Source of the DNA: Nonomuraea turcica
GTDB lineage: Bacteria; Actinomycetota; Actinomycetes; Streptosporangiales; Streptosporangiaceae
Assembly: GCF_030718205.1 (NCBI RefSeq)
Contig: NZ_JAUZQF010000039.1
Span: 1 to 64,000 of the forward strand
DNA: 64,000 bases
Direction: 5' to 3'
Positions within the stretch are counted from its first letter, which is position 1. Each line of letters opens with the position of its first letter. Below the pieces are notes generated by a model that was given only the letters and a program-made list of their open reading frames with translations, did not search any database and was not told the DNA's origin. The position numbers and the translations under genes were made by a program. Shown in pieces: positions 24,809 through 33,800 of this stretch.

Positions 24809-25050
24809 TGCCGCCTGCCGAAAACCCCGAGCACACCATCGAGGTGCATCTGGATCGGCTGCTCGAAGAGCGTGGCATGACGGTGGTCGAGCTGGCCGAC
24901 AAGGTGGGGATCACTAATGTGAACCTGTCGATCCTCAAGAACAACCGCGCCAAGGCGATCCGGTTCTCTACGTTGAGCAAGATCTGCGAGGTCCTCGGCT
25001 GCCAGCCCGGCGACCTCCTATCCTTCATACCCCGCTCTTCCAGAGGTTGA
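24808..25050 (+). CDS. Small Xre-family helix-turn-helix regulator (YozG-like)
   Basis: The ATG at 24808 overlaps the previous stop (TGATG). The 80-aa protein is a single Cro/C1-type HTH: LLEERGMTVVELADKVGITN, then LSILKNNRAKAIRFSTLSKI, then CEVLGCQPGDLL. This form is the usual partner of DUF2975 proteins. It is the likely binder of the inverted repeat at 24050-24082, giving autoregulation. Membrane sequestration of this regulator by DUF2975 is possible but not demonstrated here. Confidence 0.85.
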   Translation: MPPAENPEHTIEVHLDRLLEERGMTVVELADKVGITNVNLSILKNNRAKAIRFSTLSKICEVLGCQPGDLLSFIPRSSRG

Positions 25051-25267
25051 ACGCGTGAAGTTCCCGGGTCGTGACGGAAGACGCAGGCGCTGCGGCGCAG
25101 GTCGGGCTCAATCTCGACGTCCATGCGGGCCCATTACCGCCTCTACGTATTCAACCTGTGTAGCGGCAAGCACTTGGGCCACGCTGTTGCGACCGTGGAT
25201 GGAGTGGGGTCTGCGGCGGTGGACTTTGGCCGACATCAGACCACAGCGGGTGACATCCGGGGGCTCA

Positions 25268-25390
25268 GCCCGTCGAGGGCGCTCGGTGAACCGCCGTCAA
25301 TCACCGGCAAAATGGCGGATGACAGCCGCCAGACCGCAGATGATCATTTTGACGTCCACCGTCGTCACATCGGACAGGATCGTGGTCTTG
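25268..25390 (-). pseudogene. C-terminal piece of a TetR gene split by an IS3 element
   Basis: On the minus strand the sequence reads LSDVTTVDVKMIICGLAAVI, RHFAGD, stop, RRFT. It matches RSDVTTEDVNMIVCGLAAVI, RHSAGDWRRFIE of the intact TetR at 6131-6706; the Trp codon has become TGA. The match begins exactly where the IS3 element ends. The other half of the same gene lies on the far side of the element at 26920-27105. Confidence 0.75.
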
Positions 25391-25451
25391 CCCCGGTTTG
25401 GTGGACACCTGATCTCTGAGGAACCCTGGTTCCCAGAAGAAGGAGTTCACT

Positions 25452-25739
25452 GTGCCGAACAACTATCCGCCGGAGTTTCGCCGGCAGATGGTGGAACTGG
25501 TGCGCGCGGGACGGACGCCGGAGGAGCTGGCCAAGGAGTTCCAGCCCTCCGCGCAGTCGATCCGTACCTGGGTGCGCCAGGCCGACCTGGATGACGGCCG
25601 CCGCCAAGACGGCTTGACCAGCACCGAGAAGGACGAGCTGGCCCGGCTGCGGCGCGAGAACAAGATCCTCCGCGAGGAGAAGGAGATCTTGCGCAAGGCC
25701 GCGGCTTTCTTCGCGCGGGAGACGGATCTGCCGAAATGA
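25452..25739 (+). CDS. IS3-family transposase OrfA
   Basis: The 95-aa product begins MPNNYPPEFRRQMVELVRAG. It has an HTH_Tnp_1 domain (EELAKEFQPSAQSIRTWVRQ) followed by a leucine-zipper helix (ARLRRENKILREEKEILRKA). GTTCACT separates a GAAGAAGGAG site from the start codon. It ends with ATGA overlapping the orfB start, the usual arrangement for programmed frameshifting into an OrfAB transposase. OrfA alone looks intact, but the element is dead because orfB is broken. Confidence 0.9.
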   Translation: MPNNYPPEFRRQMVELVRAGRTPEELAKEFQPSAQSIRTWVRQADLDDGRRQDGLTSTEKDELARLRRENKILREEKEILRKAAAFFARETDLPK

Positions 25740-26887
25740 AATTCCGGCTGATCCATGCGGAGAAGGACCACCACGATGTCTCCCTGCTGGCCCGGGTGCT
25801 GGGTGTGTCGCGCCAGGGCTACTACGCCTGGGCGGCTCGCCAGGAGCGCGGCCCTTCGGCTCGGGCGCGCCGCGACGCCGAGCTGACCGGCAAGATCCGC
25901 GACCATCATCAGGCCTCCGATGAGATCTACGGGGCGCCGCGCATCCACGCTGACCTGCGAGAGATCGACGGCATACGCGTCGGCCGCAAACGCGTGGCCC
26001 GGCTCATGCGCCGGGCCGGGCTGTCCGGGGTGAGCAGGCGTAAGGGCTGCCGGACGACGATCGCCGACAGGCAGGCCGTCGCCGCGTCCGACCTGGTCAA
26101 GCGGAAGTTCAGCGCGGTCGAGCCGAACCGGATCTGGACCGCCGACATCACCTACGTGCCGACCTGGCAGGGCTTCGTCTACCTCGCGGTCGTCCTGGAC
26201 GTCTTCTCCCGCCGCATCGTCGGCTGGGCGATGGCCGACCACATGCGCACCGAGTTGGTGACCGACGCGTTGGCGATGGCCATCCACCAGCGCCGCCCCA
26301 GCACGCTCAACTGCGCATCGACACCGGGCTGGAGATCTACTTCGCCGACCCACACAGCCCCTGGCAACGCGGCACCAACGAGAACACCAACGGCCTGCTG
26401 CGGCAGTACTTCCCCAAAGGAACCGACCTGAGCCGGCACAGCCAAAACGATCTGGACGCGGTCGCTGCCGCTCTCAACAGCCGCCCCCGGAAGATACTCG
26501 GCTGGCGTACTCCCGCCGAGGCGTTCAACGAGCATCTATGCTCGTTGACAGGCAGTGTTGCAACGACTCCTTGAACCCGAGCAGTACACCTCGATCGCCT
26601 TCGGTCAGCGCTGCGAACAGGCCGGCATCCGCCCCTCGACGGGCAGGACCGGGACGTGCTTCGACAACGCCATCACCGAGAGCTTCTTCGCGTCCCTGGA
26701 GTGCGAGCTGATCGACCGGCGCACGTTCCGGACCAGGTCAGAGGCCGAACGGGCCCTCTTCCGCTACATCGAGGGCTTCTACAACCGACGCCGCCGTCAC
26801 TCCGCCAACGGCCAACTCAGCCCTGCCGAGTACGAGCATCGCCAGGCGCTCAAGAACACCCAAGAAGGCGACTATGCTGCCGCGTAG
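25736..26887 (+). pseudogene. IS3-family transposase OrfB, interrupted
   Basis: The frame begins MKFRLIHAEKDHHDVSLLAR and carries the HTH_21 region (SDEIYGAPRIHADLREIDGI) and the first catalytic Asp of the rve integrase core (NRIWTADITYVPTWQGFVYL). At about 26298 (MAIHQRRP) it is replaced by IS30 sequence. It resumes at about 26582 (YTSIAFGQRCEQAGIRPSTG) with the last catalytic residue in DNAITESFFASLECELI, ending at 26887. About 13 IS3 codons around the second catalytic Asp (the usual HSDHGSQ) are missing, so no active enzyme can form. Confidence 0.85.
26300..26575 (+). pseudogene. C-terminal fragment of an IS30-family transposase inside orfB
   Basis: In a frame different from orfB the sequence reads LEIYFADPHSPWQRGTNENT, NGLLRQYFPKGTDLSRHSQN and KILGWRTPAEAFNEHL, ending VATTP and a stop near 26573. 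This is the conserved end of IS30 transposases, including the catalytic Glu in GTNENTNG. Only the last 80-90 residues are present. Confidence 0.85.
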
Positions 26888-26919
26888 CCGCAAGCCCTGA
26901 TGTGTCCATCAAACCGGGG

Positions 26920-27105
26920 TAACTTCAATCGTCCAGTCGGCCCTCACTCAGTCGATCAGTTCCGCGACAACGGCGTGGACTGCCGCGCGCGTCTTTTCTT
27001 GCGGCTCGGTCGAGCCCCATGGCCTTCTCGAGAGCTCCGACATCTCCACGTTGTACCCTGCTCGACGAACAGCGCCCTCAGCGGCGGTGGCGAGCACCTT
27101 GGCCT
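26920..27105 (-). pseudogene. N-terminal piece of the TetR gene split by the IS3 element
   Basis: The minus strand shows ALFVEQG, then GYNVEMSEL after a 1-base deletion, then WGSTEPQEKTRAAVHAVVAE and LID. It matches ALFAEQGYDVQMSEV and MGSTEPRGETRAALLSVVTE LID of the TetR at 6131-6706, with an internal deletion of roughly 75 codons between them. It abuts the right end of the IS3 element; the missing tail lies at 25268-25390. Confidence 0.7.
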
Positions 27106-27123
27106 CAGATAGGGCGTTTGCGG

Positions 27124-27981
27124 TCAGAGTGGATCAGTGCCGGCGATGGCCTGGAGCAGGTAGCGCAGGGCCGGTCCAGGCGGTCCTGATGGTACGGCCA
27201 GTGACGTGATCAGTGTCGGGGCGGCCAGGGGTCGGATGGCTACTCGGGGCATCGGAGGAAGGTCGCCCACTTGGTAGAAGACCGTCCAGGACGGTGTGCT
27301 TGAGCCGATGGCGGTGAACGGCGGCCCGAGAAGCGGCTCGGCCCCGGCTTCTCGGATGATGCCGACGATCAGGTCGTGGAAGGGTGGGTTGTGATCGCGG
27401 GGTGCGAGCCGCAGCGGGAGTCCCGCGAGCTGTTCCACGCGCAGGACGGGTTCGGCGGCGAGCGGGTGGCCGATCGGGAGAGCGATGAACAGCGGGTCGC
27501 TCCACACTGGGAGCAGCTCCAGTTGGGGAGCTTCGGTAAGGGCGCGGACCACGGCGGCGTCCAGCTCCCCTGATCGCACCGATGCGAGCCGCTCGGCCAC
27601 GCTGAGCCGGTGCAGCCGTACCTGAAGCGTGGGCGCGATGGCGGCCAGATCGTTCAGCAGGCGGTGGATGCGGTCACCGGGCCCTTGGATGGCGCCTAGG
27701 CGCAAGATGCCCTCCTTGCCCGCGGCGATGTCCACGGCCACCTGGCGGGTCCGATGGGCCGCTGCCAGCACGGCCCGAGCCTCGGGCAACAACAATTCGC
27801 CGACGCTCGACAGACGCACCTGCCGGGTGGTGCGGTCGAACAAGATCACGCCGAGCTCACGTTCCAGCCGGGCGATCTGCTGGCTGACCGCCGCCTGGAC
27901 AATGTGTAGCCGCTCCGCGGCCCGGCTGAAACCACCCTCCTCGGCCACCACCACGAAGTACTGCAACTGCCGCAGCTCCAC
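27124..27981 (-). CDS. LysR-family transcriptional regulator
   Basis: The 285-aa protein starts at a GTG at 27981 with GGGAGGA just upstream: VELRQLQYFVVVAEEGGFSR. Residues 1-60 are the LysR winged helix (AAERLHIVQAAVSQQIARLE, RELGVILFDRTTRQVRL). Residues 90-285 are the type 2 periplasmic-binding-like effector domain (LRLGAIQGPGDRIHRLLNDL, AAEPVLRVEQLAGLPLRLAP). It is intact and divergent from the cupin gene at 28096, its probable target. A dead paralogue with most of the same sequence lies at 4606-5437, also near a cupin gene. Confidence 0.9.
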   Translation of the reverse strand: MELRQLQYFVVVAEEGGFSRAAERLHIVQAAVSQQIARLERELGVILFDRTTRQVRLSSVGELLLPEARAVLAAAHRTRQVAVDIAAGKEGILRLGAIQGPGDRIHRLLNDLAAIAPTLQVRLHRLSVAERLASVRSGELDAAVVRALTEAPQLELLPVWSDPLFIALPIGHPLAAEPVLRVEQLAGLPLRLAPRDHNPPFHDLIVGIIREAGAEPLLGPPFTAIGSSTPSWTVFYQVGDLPPMPRVAIRPLAAPTLITSLAVPSGPPGPALRYLLQAIAGTDPL

Positions 27982-28095
27982 ACATCCTCCCGCGATCTAT
28001 CACGATCCCTGATCAATGCATGGGGCGAACGCTCCTGGTTGCCACCTTCTTCCCGCGCTCGAATGGATCCCGATCTCAGTACAAGGGAGCTGATC

Positions 28096-28596
28096 ATGTC
28101 CTCTTTCGCTGATGCGCTGGTACTGGAGCCGCACGACGCCGAGTACGTGGCGCTGCCGGGTGGCGGCGGATTCCAGCTGCTGGCCGATGCCAGCGACGCG
28201 GGCGGAGCGCTGGCCGCCAACCGCCTCAGTCTCGGCAAGGGCGCCAATGGCGCGGCACCGCATCATCACGAGCTGTCGACGGAGCTTTTCTACGTGCTCG
28301 ACGGGACGGTGGAGTTCTTGCTCGACGACCAGGTGATCACGGTGGGCCCGGGAGGTCTGGTGGTGATACCGCCGCGCATGCCGCATGCCTTCGGCGCGAC
28401 GCCCGCCACCACGGCCAGCCTGGTGGTCCTGACCCCCGGCATCGACCGCTTCGGCTACTTCCGCGCACTGGGGCGCATCCAGCACGGGCTAGAACCGTTC
28501 GACAGCCTTCTGCCCCTGCAGGAGCGCTACGACGTGCACTTCCTGGACGCGCCGGCCTGGGCCGCCGCCAGGTCCGACCACGGAAAGCGATCCTGA
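28096..28596 (+). CDS. Cupin-2 domain protein (quercetinase-like)
   Basis: AAGGGAG lies before the ATG at 28096. The 166-aa protein has cupin motif 1 in AAPHHHELSTELFYVLDG, with candidate metal ligands His56, His58 and Glu63, and motif 2 in VVIPPRMPHAFG with His97. The fold and length fit small quercetin-2,3-dioxygenase-like cupins or metal-binding sensors, cytoplasmic. The gene is divergent from a LysR regulator and its stop overlaps the start of the downstream MFS frame (TGATG). The original operon was probably cupin plus transporter under LysR control. The transporter is now broken, so only the cupin remains functional. Confidence 0.85.
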   Translation: MSSFADALVLEPHDAEYVALPGGGGFQLLADASDAGGALAANRLSLGKGANGAAPHHHELSTELFYVLDGTVEFLLDDQVITVGPGGLVVIPPRMPHAFGATPATTASLVVLTPGIDRFGYFRALGRIQHGLEPFDSLLPLQERYDVHFLDAPAWAAARSDHGKRS

Positions 28597-29564
28597 TGAC
28601 CACTCTGAACGACTCCCACCGACACCTCTCCCCACTGTCCACGGCACTGCGCCTGGGCGCGTTGTTCGGCCCGACGGTCTTCGGCGTCACGGCCGCAGGC
28701 GTTGCGCTGCCCGAGGTAGCCGCAGCACTGCGCGCCGATCCGGCAAGCGTGGCCTGGGTGCTGACCGCGCACGCCCTTGCCCTCGGCGTGGGCACCGCTG
28801 TGTTCGCCAAGCTGGCCACCTCGCGCGGCCTGCGGGCCGCACTCCTCATCGGCGCGCTGGTGCTGGCCGCCTGAGCCGTCGTCTGCGTGCCCGCACCCAA
28901 CCTCGGCCTGCTGGTCACCGGCCGCCTGCTCCTGGCCACCGGCTCGGGCGCCATGGCGGCCGGTGGAGGCGCGCTGCTCACCACGCTGGAACCCGCGCAC
29001 CGACGCCAGATCCTCGCCGGCTACGGCATGGTCATGGCCTGCCTCGCCGCCAGCGCCACTCTGGTCGGCGGGCTTGTCACCACCTTGCTGACCTGGCGGT
29101 TGACCCTCGTCCTCCCAGCCCTGTCGCTGGCCGCCGTCCCGCTGTGCCTGCCGCTGGCACGGCGCCCCGGATCCAGGCTGCCGATCGGTCTGACCGGCGC
29201 CGCCGTCCTCACCGTGACCGTCAGCACACTGCTGACGCTCATGCAGGCGCGAACCCTGGACCTGCAACCCGTAGTCGTCCTTGCCCTGGCGTCGATGTTC
29301 CTGCTGGCCGCCGCGACGATGGTGCGGCACGTCCGCCGAAGACCGGGCGGGTTCATCCCCTGGCCCGTGGTCGCCGAGGGTGGCTTCTGGATGGTGGTGT
29401 CCATTGGCGTCGGCGTGTTCGGCGGCTTGTTCGCGGGCATGTACGCGGTCCCGCAGATCCTGGCTGCTCATGGCTGGAGCGTGCTCGGGATCGGCGCCGC
29501 GCTACTCCCGGGCGCCGCTGTCGGCGCCGTGCTCTCCCGGCTGTCAGGACGCCTGCGCGCGCGA
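28596..29564 (+). pseudogene. MFS transporter with an internal stop and lost 3' end
   Basis: The frame from the ATG at 28596 encodes MFS helices (LGALFGPTVFGVTAAGVALP, AVFAKLATSRGLRAALLIGA) and hits TGA at 28872-28874. The same frame resumes directly after (VVCVPAPNLGLLVTGRLLLA) and continues for about 230 residues through FFGGLFAGMYAVPQIL-like helices to about 29560. There it joins a sigma factor remnant. One nonsense mutation plus a truncated C-terminus make it non-functional. Its coupling to the cupin suggests it once exported that operon's substrate. Confidence 0.8.
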
Positions 29565-29571
29565 CAACCGC

Positions 29572-29840
29572 CAGCACGACGTGTTCGGCTACGCGCACGG
29601 CGAGATCGCCGCGATGCTCGAGCGTACTGACGGGCCAGATTGCTGGTCGCCCGGGGCACGAACGCCGCCGGACACGGCCTGTCCATTCGGTACCGGAACG
29701 TCAACGGCGCCCCGTCAGCCGTGGTGTTCGCCGACGACTCCCCTTTCGCTGTCATGGTCGTCGGCCTGATCCAGGACGGTGCTCAGGTGGACGACATCTA
29801 TGTCGTCACCAACCCCGACAAACTCTCTCGCATCCCTTAG
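29572..29840 (+). pseudogene. ECF41 sigma factor remnant, internally deleted
   Basis: The start reads HDVFGYAHGEIAAMLERT, matching sigma region 4 of ECF41 factors. After a deletion and frame change it continues GHGLSIRYRNVNGAPSAVVF, ADDSPFAVMVVGLIQDGAQV and ends YVVTNPDKLSRIP, the C-terminal SnoaL-like part with the NPDK motif. It aligns with the larger copy at 8531-9411. Sigma region 2 is missing. It is fused to the end of the MFS remnant. Confidence 0.75.
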
Positions 29841-29848
29841 GAGCAGCC

Positions 29849-30061
29849 ATGTATCTGATCACCGGAGGCAACGGCCTGCTAGGCCGCACGCTCATCGACC
29901 AGCTTCTCGACGCCGGCAACAAGGTGCGCGCCGCCACCCGCCACCCCGCCACCGCCGGTCTCCCGGCCGGGGTCGAAGTCGTCGCAGGCGACCCGTCCGA
30001 ACCGGAGACTCTGCGCGCCGCGTTGGTCGGGCGTCACCGGGTTGTTCCTAACTGCGTGTGA
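29849..30061 (+). pseudogene. NmrA-like NAD(P)-binding protein remnant
   Basis: The ATG at 29849 has AGGAG upstream and starts MYLITGGNGLLGRTLIDQLL, with the TGGNGXXG motif of NmrA/SDR proteins. The frame runs through ATRHPATAGLPAGVEVVAGD and then shifts near GVTGLFLTA (read as GRHRVVPNCV) before stopping at 30061. About 70 of 280 residues remain. As at 8230-8518, it follows an ECF41 sigma gene. It is the last debris before the tRNA boundary. Confidence 0.7.
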
Positions 30062-30147
30062 GGAAGCCACAGATGGCATGAGGCTGCCTCGCCGTTTGGG
30101 GACCGATGGAAGCCCTATCCTGGCCCACAACCCGCGAGCGTCAACGA

Positions 30148-30187
30148 GAACGGGCGGGACTCTGTGAGACTGGAGACCCGCCCGTTC
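30148..30187 (-). terminator. Stem-loop downstream of tRNA-Arg
   Basis: GAACGGGCGGG at 30148-30158 pairs perfectly with CCCGCCCGTTC at 30177-30187 (11 bp, 18-base loop). It lies 50 bases past the 3' end of the leftward tRNA gene and is the probable terminator. No T-tract follows. Confidence 0.55.
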
Positions 30188-30236
30188 GTACGATGTTCGC
30201 CCTGGTCAGCGGCCGGAACCGCCGGTCAAGATCGTG

Positions 30237-30308
30237 TGCCCCGTGTAGGATTCGAACCTACGCACCCGGCTCCGGAGGCCGGTGCTCTATCCCCTGAGCT
30301 AACGGGGC
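30237..30308 (-). tRNA. tRNA-Arg (anticodon CCG)
   Basis: On the minus strand the 72-nt sequence folds as a full cloverleaf: acceptor GCCCCGT/ACGGGGC, D-stem GCTC/GAGC, anticodon stem CCGGC/GCCGG with loop CTCCGGA (anticodon CCG), T-stem GTAGG/CCTAC with loop TTCGAAT, discriminator A. CCA is not encoded. It decodes CGG, a frequent Arg codon in high-GC genomes. It sits exactly between the degraded left region and the intact right region, with its 3' end facing left. Confidence 0.95.
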
Positions 30309-30424
30309 TCAACGAGTGATAAGGCTACCAGCATCTAGCTACCACTCTGCACCGGATAACGCTCGTCGAACACATCCCGTGAAAACCGCACGTGACGGGT
30401 CCGCTACCGGTTAACTTTGCGCCC

Positions 30425-30811
30425 GTGAGCGAGGTTCTTGGCAAAGTGCTGGTCGTGGACGATGACGAGGTCATCCGTCAGCTCATCGCAGTCAACCTGA
30501 ATCTGGAGGGGTTCGAGGTGGCCACCGCCACGGATGGGCAGGATTGCCTTGATCGCGTGCGGGACGTCATGCCCGACGTCATCACGCTGGATGTGATGAT
30601 GCCGTACCTGGATGGGTGGGCTACGGCGGAGAAGCTGCGTACGGACGAGGACACCAGTCACATCAAGGTCGTGTTGATCACGGCGCGGGCGCAGGATGAC
30701 GACAAGCGCCGGGGGCGGGGTATCGGGGTTGACGCCTATCTGACGAAACCCTTTGATCCGGCGGAGTTGATTGAAGTTGTGCGGGATCTCGCGGCGAACG
30801 CTCAAGGGTGA
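30425..30811 (+). CDS. Single-domain response regulator
   Basis: The 128-aa protein is a stand-alone CheY-like receiver: acidic pair in VDDDE (about 11-15), phospho-acceptor Asp56 in TLDVMMP, Thr/Ala in LITARAQ and conserved Lys108 in LTKPFD. I start it at the GTG at 30425, the likely family start; there is no strong ribosome binding site. Single-domain regulators of this kind pass a phosphoryl signal to partner proteins in the cytoplasm, and no kinase is adjacent. Its stop overlaps the 3' end of the convergent SARP gene by 10 bases. Confidence 0.85.
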   Translation: MSEVLGKVLVVDDDEVIRQLIAVNLNLEGFEVATATDGQDCLDRVRDVMPDVITLDVMMPYLDGWATAEKLRTDEDTSHIKVVLITARAQDDDKRRGRGIGVDAYLTKPFDPAELIEVVRDLAANAQG

Positions 30812-33800
30812 AGGGGGCGGGTGCCAAGTGCCACGAAGGCTGTGGACACGGCCGTCTTTGCGTCCAGCTCCCAGCCTTTCGCGTACGCTGCGGCGAACTC
30901 TTCCCTGCCCAGCGCGGCTTGACCACTGCGAGTGAGCTCGCGGACCTGCGGATCGGTGTGGTCGTGCGCGCCCCGCAGCCGGGCGGCGGCCCCGAGCAGC
31001 ACGGCCGACTCGTGCTGCCGCCCGCGCGTTTCGGCGAGCGCGGCCGCGTTCACCGTCACCAGCGACAGGATCGGCAGTTCCCGGGTTGCCAGTGCGGCCG
31101 CGTACGCCTCCCGCAGCGCCTTGTCGGCGCCGGGCAGGTCGCCCAGCGCCAGGCAGAGCGCGGCCCGTGCGTTGCCGACCAGCGTCCGGGCGTGGTCGGC
31201 GGGGAACGCGGTGTAGCCGGGCAGACCCCGTTCGGCGTCGTCGAGCAGGTCGGCCGCCCTGCCCAGGCCGCCGAGCCGCACCCGGAGGTCGGCCTCCCGC
31301 GCGTCGACCAGGACCAGCAGCTCTGCCGAGGACGCGTGCAGCGCACGCTCCCGGGCGGAGTCGATCATCGCCATCGCGCGGTCGGTGTCGCCGCGCCGCA
31401 TGTGCACGTCGATCCAGCGCAGGTCGCTGTAGAGCTGGTCGCCGAGGCTGAGCGAGCCGAACTCAGCGGCCAGCGTGCGGGCCTCGCGCAGGTCGGCCAG
31501 CGCGCCGTCGAGGTCGTCGTATCGCCGCAGCCGGGCGCGCCTCGGAAGCGTGGCGGCCTCGCCCCAACGGTCGCCGACCTGCCGGAAGCAGGCCAGAGCC
31601 GCCTCCACGTGGACACGCATCCGGTCGAGCGCGCCCGCGTTCTCGGCGATCTCGGCCTGGAACATGTGGGCCAGCCCGGACAGCCACACGTCGTCGCCGT
31701 CGGCCAGGCGCTGGAAGATCGCGAGCGCGGCCTCCTCCTCCAGCAGGAAGAGCAGGACCGGGCCGATCACGCGGTAGTGGCTCGGCAGCTCCGGATGCGC
31801 GAGCAGCCGGTCGGCCAGCTCGCGCATCTCCGCCCGGTCGTCCGCGGCTTCCCCGGCGCTGATCCCCGACAGGATGTCCGCCCGGTTGAGCAGGTAGACG
31901 GCTCGGGCGCAGTCGCGCTCGGGCGTTGGCCCGCCGCCGGGCAGCGCCAGGGCCTCGCCCAGCCAGTAGGCGGCGTCGGAGTGGCGGCCGGACATCTGCC
32001 AGTACCAGGTCAGGGTCAGGGCGAGGGCGGTCGCGCCGGGGGAGTCGTGGGTGGCGCACAGGTGGCGCAGGGCGGCGAGGGTGTTGTCGTACTCGGCGCT
32101 GATGACCTTCATGGCTGTCAGCTGGCCGGGCCCGCGCAGTTGAGGGTCGTGGCGGGCCATCAGCTCGGTGAAGTGGGCGGCGGCCAGGTCGCGGGCCGTG
32201 CGGAGGTCGCCGGTGTCGGTCAGGCGGTCGGCGCCGTACTCGCGGATGGTTTCGAGCATGCGGTAGCGGCCGGTGCCGGGCGCGAGCTGCAGCAGTGACC
32301 GGTCGACGAGGGTGGCGAGCAGTTCGGGGATTGCGGCGGTGGGCACGGTGGTGCCGGCGCAGACGGCGGTGGCTGAGGCGGGTGTGACGCCGCCGGGCAG
32401 GATGGAGATCCGTTCCGCGACAATGCGTTCGTGCTCGCTCAGCAGCTCCCAGCTCCAGGCGATGACCGCGCGCAGGGTACGGTGCCGGGGTGGCGCGGTG
32501 CGGCTGCCGGAGGACAGCAGCCGGAACCGGTCGGAGAGCCCGTCGGCCAGGTCGGGCAGTGACAGCGTCCGCAGCCGGGCGGCGGCCAGCTCGAGGGCCA
32601 GCGGCAGGCCGTCCAGGCCGTGCACCACGCGCACTATGTCGGGCAGTGTGGTCTCGTCGACGTCGAAACCGGGTCGCACGGCGGTGGCCCGATCGGTGAA
32701 CAGGCGCACCGAGGCCGCCCTTCGGGCCTGTTCGATGTTGTCGCCCGGGTCAGGCAGCGAGAGCGGGGCCAGCGGCACGAGCGCCTCGCCGTCGACCGCG
32801 AGGGGTTCGCGGCTGGTGGCGAGCACGCGCAGCCCGGGGCTACGGGGCAGCAGCGCCGCGACCAGGTGGGCCACGGCGTCGATCAGGTGCTCGCAGTTGT
32901 CGACCAGCAGCAGGCTCTCCCGGCCGCCGAGCTCGCCGACGAGGACGTCCAGCTCGTCACCCTCGACTCGCTTGCGGGCGTCGAGCATCGCGCCGCCGCG
33001 CAGCCCGATCCCGGCGAGCACGGCCGTGGCGATCTTCGCTGGTTCGGTGACGGGGGCGAGGTCGATGAGCCAGGCACCGTCGCGGTATTCGTGGCGGTGG
33101 CGGCGAGCGGCCTCCAGCGCGAGCCGAGTCTTCCCGGAGCCGCCGGGGCCGAGGACGGTGACCAGGCGCCTGGTGGTGAGCAAGGTGCCGATGCGGCTGA
33201 GGTCGTCGTCGCGGCCGATGAAGCTGGTCAGCGGCGCGGGCAGGTTGGTCGACCGGATCTGGCCGGGGTCGGTGGCCGCCTGCCACGCGGCATTCCGCCC
33301 GGTTACAGCCGCAGCGCTCTGGCCGGGGCGCAGCAGGCGCTGGTGGCGTTCCCGCAGGGCGGTGCCCGGGTCGGCGCCGAGGACATCGGCCAGGGTCTGC
33401 CGGACCCGCTCATAGACGGCCAGCGCCTCGGCCTGACGCCCCTGGGCGGCGAGCGCGTCCATCAGCAGCGCGGCCGCCCGCTCGTGGACGGGCTGCTCGG
33501 CCAGCAACCCGGTCAGCCGGGCAGCGGCCACCTCGGCCCGTCCCAGCGACAACTCGGCGTCGGCGAGGTCGGCGACCGCCTCGATCGACACATGTACCAA
33601 CCGTGTCGCGACCGTGGGCGCGACCGCGGCGATGACCGCGGGTTCGGCGCCAGGGTCGTCGCCCCACAACGCCACGGCCTCGGCAAGCGCGACGACCGCG
33701 GCCTCCGGGTCACCTGCCCGCAGCCTCTCCCGACCGGCAGCGGTGAGCCGCTCAAAGCGCGGCGCGTCCACGTCGGCCGCGTCCACCGCCAGCCGGTAGC

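Larger units (their letters stand above)
25391..26919 (+). mobile_element. IS3-family insertion sequence, carrying an IS30 fragment
   Basis: The ends are near-perfect inverted repeats: CCCCGGTTTGGTGGACAC from 25391 on the left, and the reverse complement CCCCGGTTTGATGGACAC ending at 26919 on the right (17 of 18 identical). Inside are orfA and orfB of an IS3-type transposase, orfB interrupted by part of an IS30 element. I find no target-site duplication (left flank TCTTG, right flank TAACT), so flanks may have rearranged after insertion. It splits a TetR gene. Confidence 0.85.

Noticed and set aside
26300..26575. A complete IS30 element inserted in the IS3 element
   Set aside because: Only the last 80-90 codons of the IS30 transposase are present and some IS3 codons are missing, so this is a replacement by a fragment, not an intact insertion.
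28872..28874. Recoding of the in-frame TGA (selenocysteine or readthrough) in the MFS gene
   Set aside because: No selenocysteine insertion element is seen, the position is not a redox site, and the gene is truncated downstream anyway; a nonsense mutation explains it.
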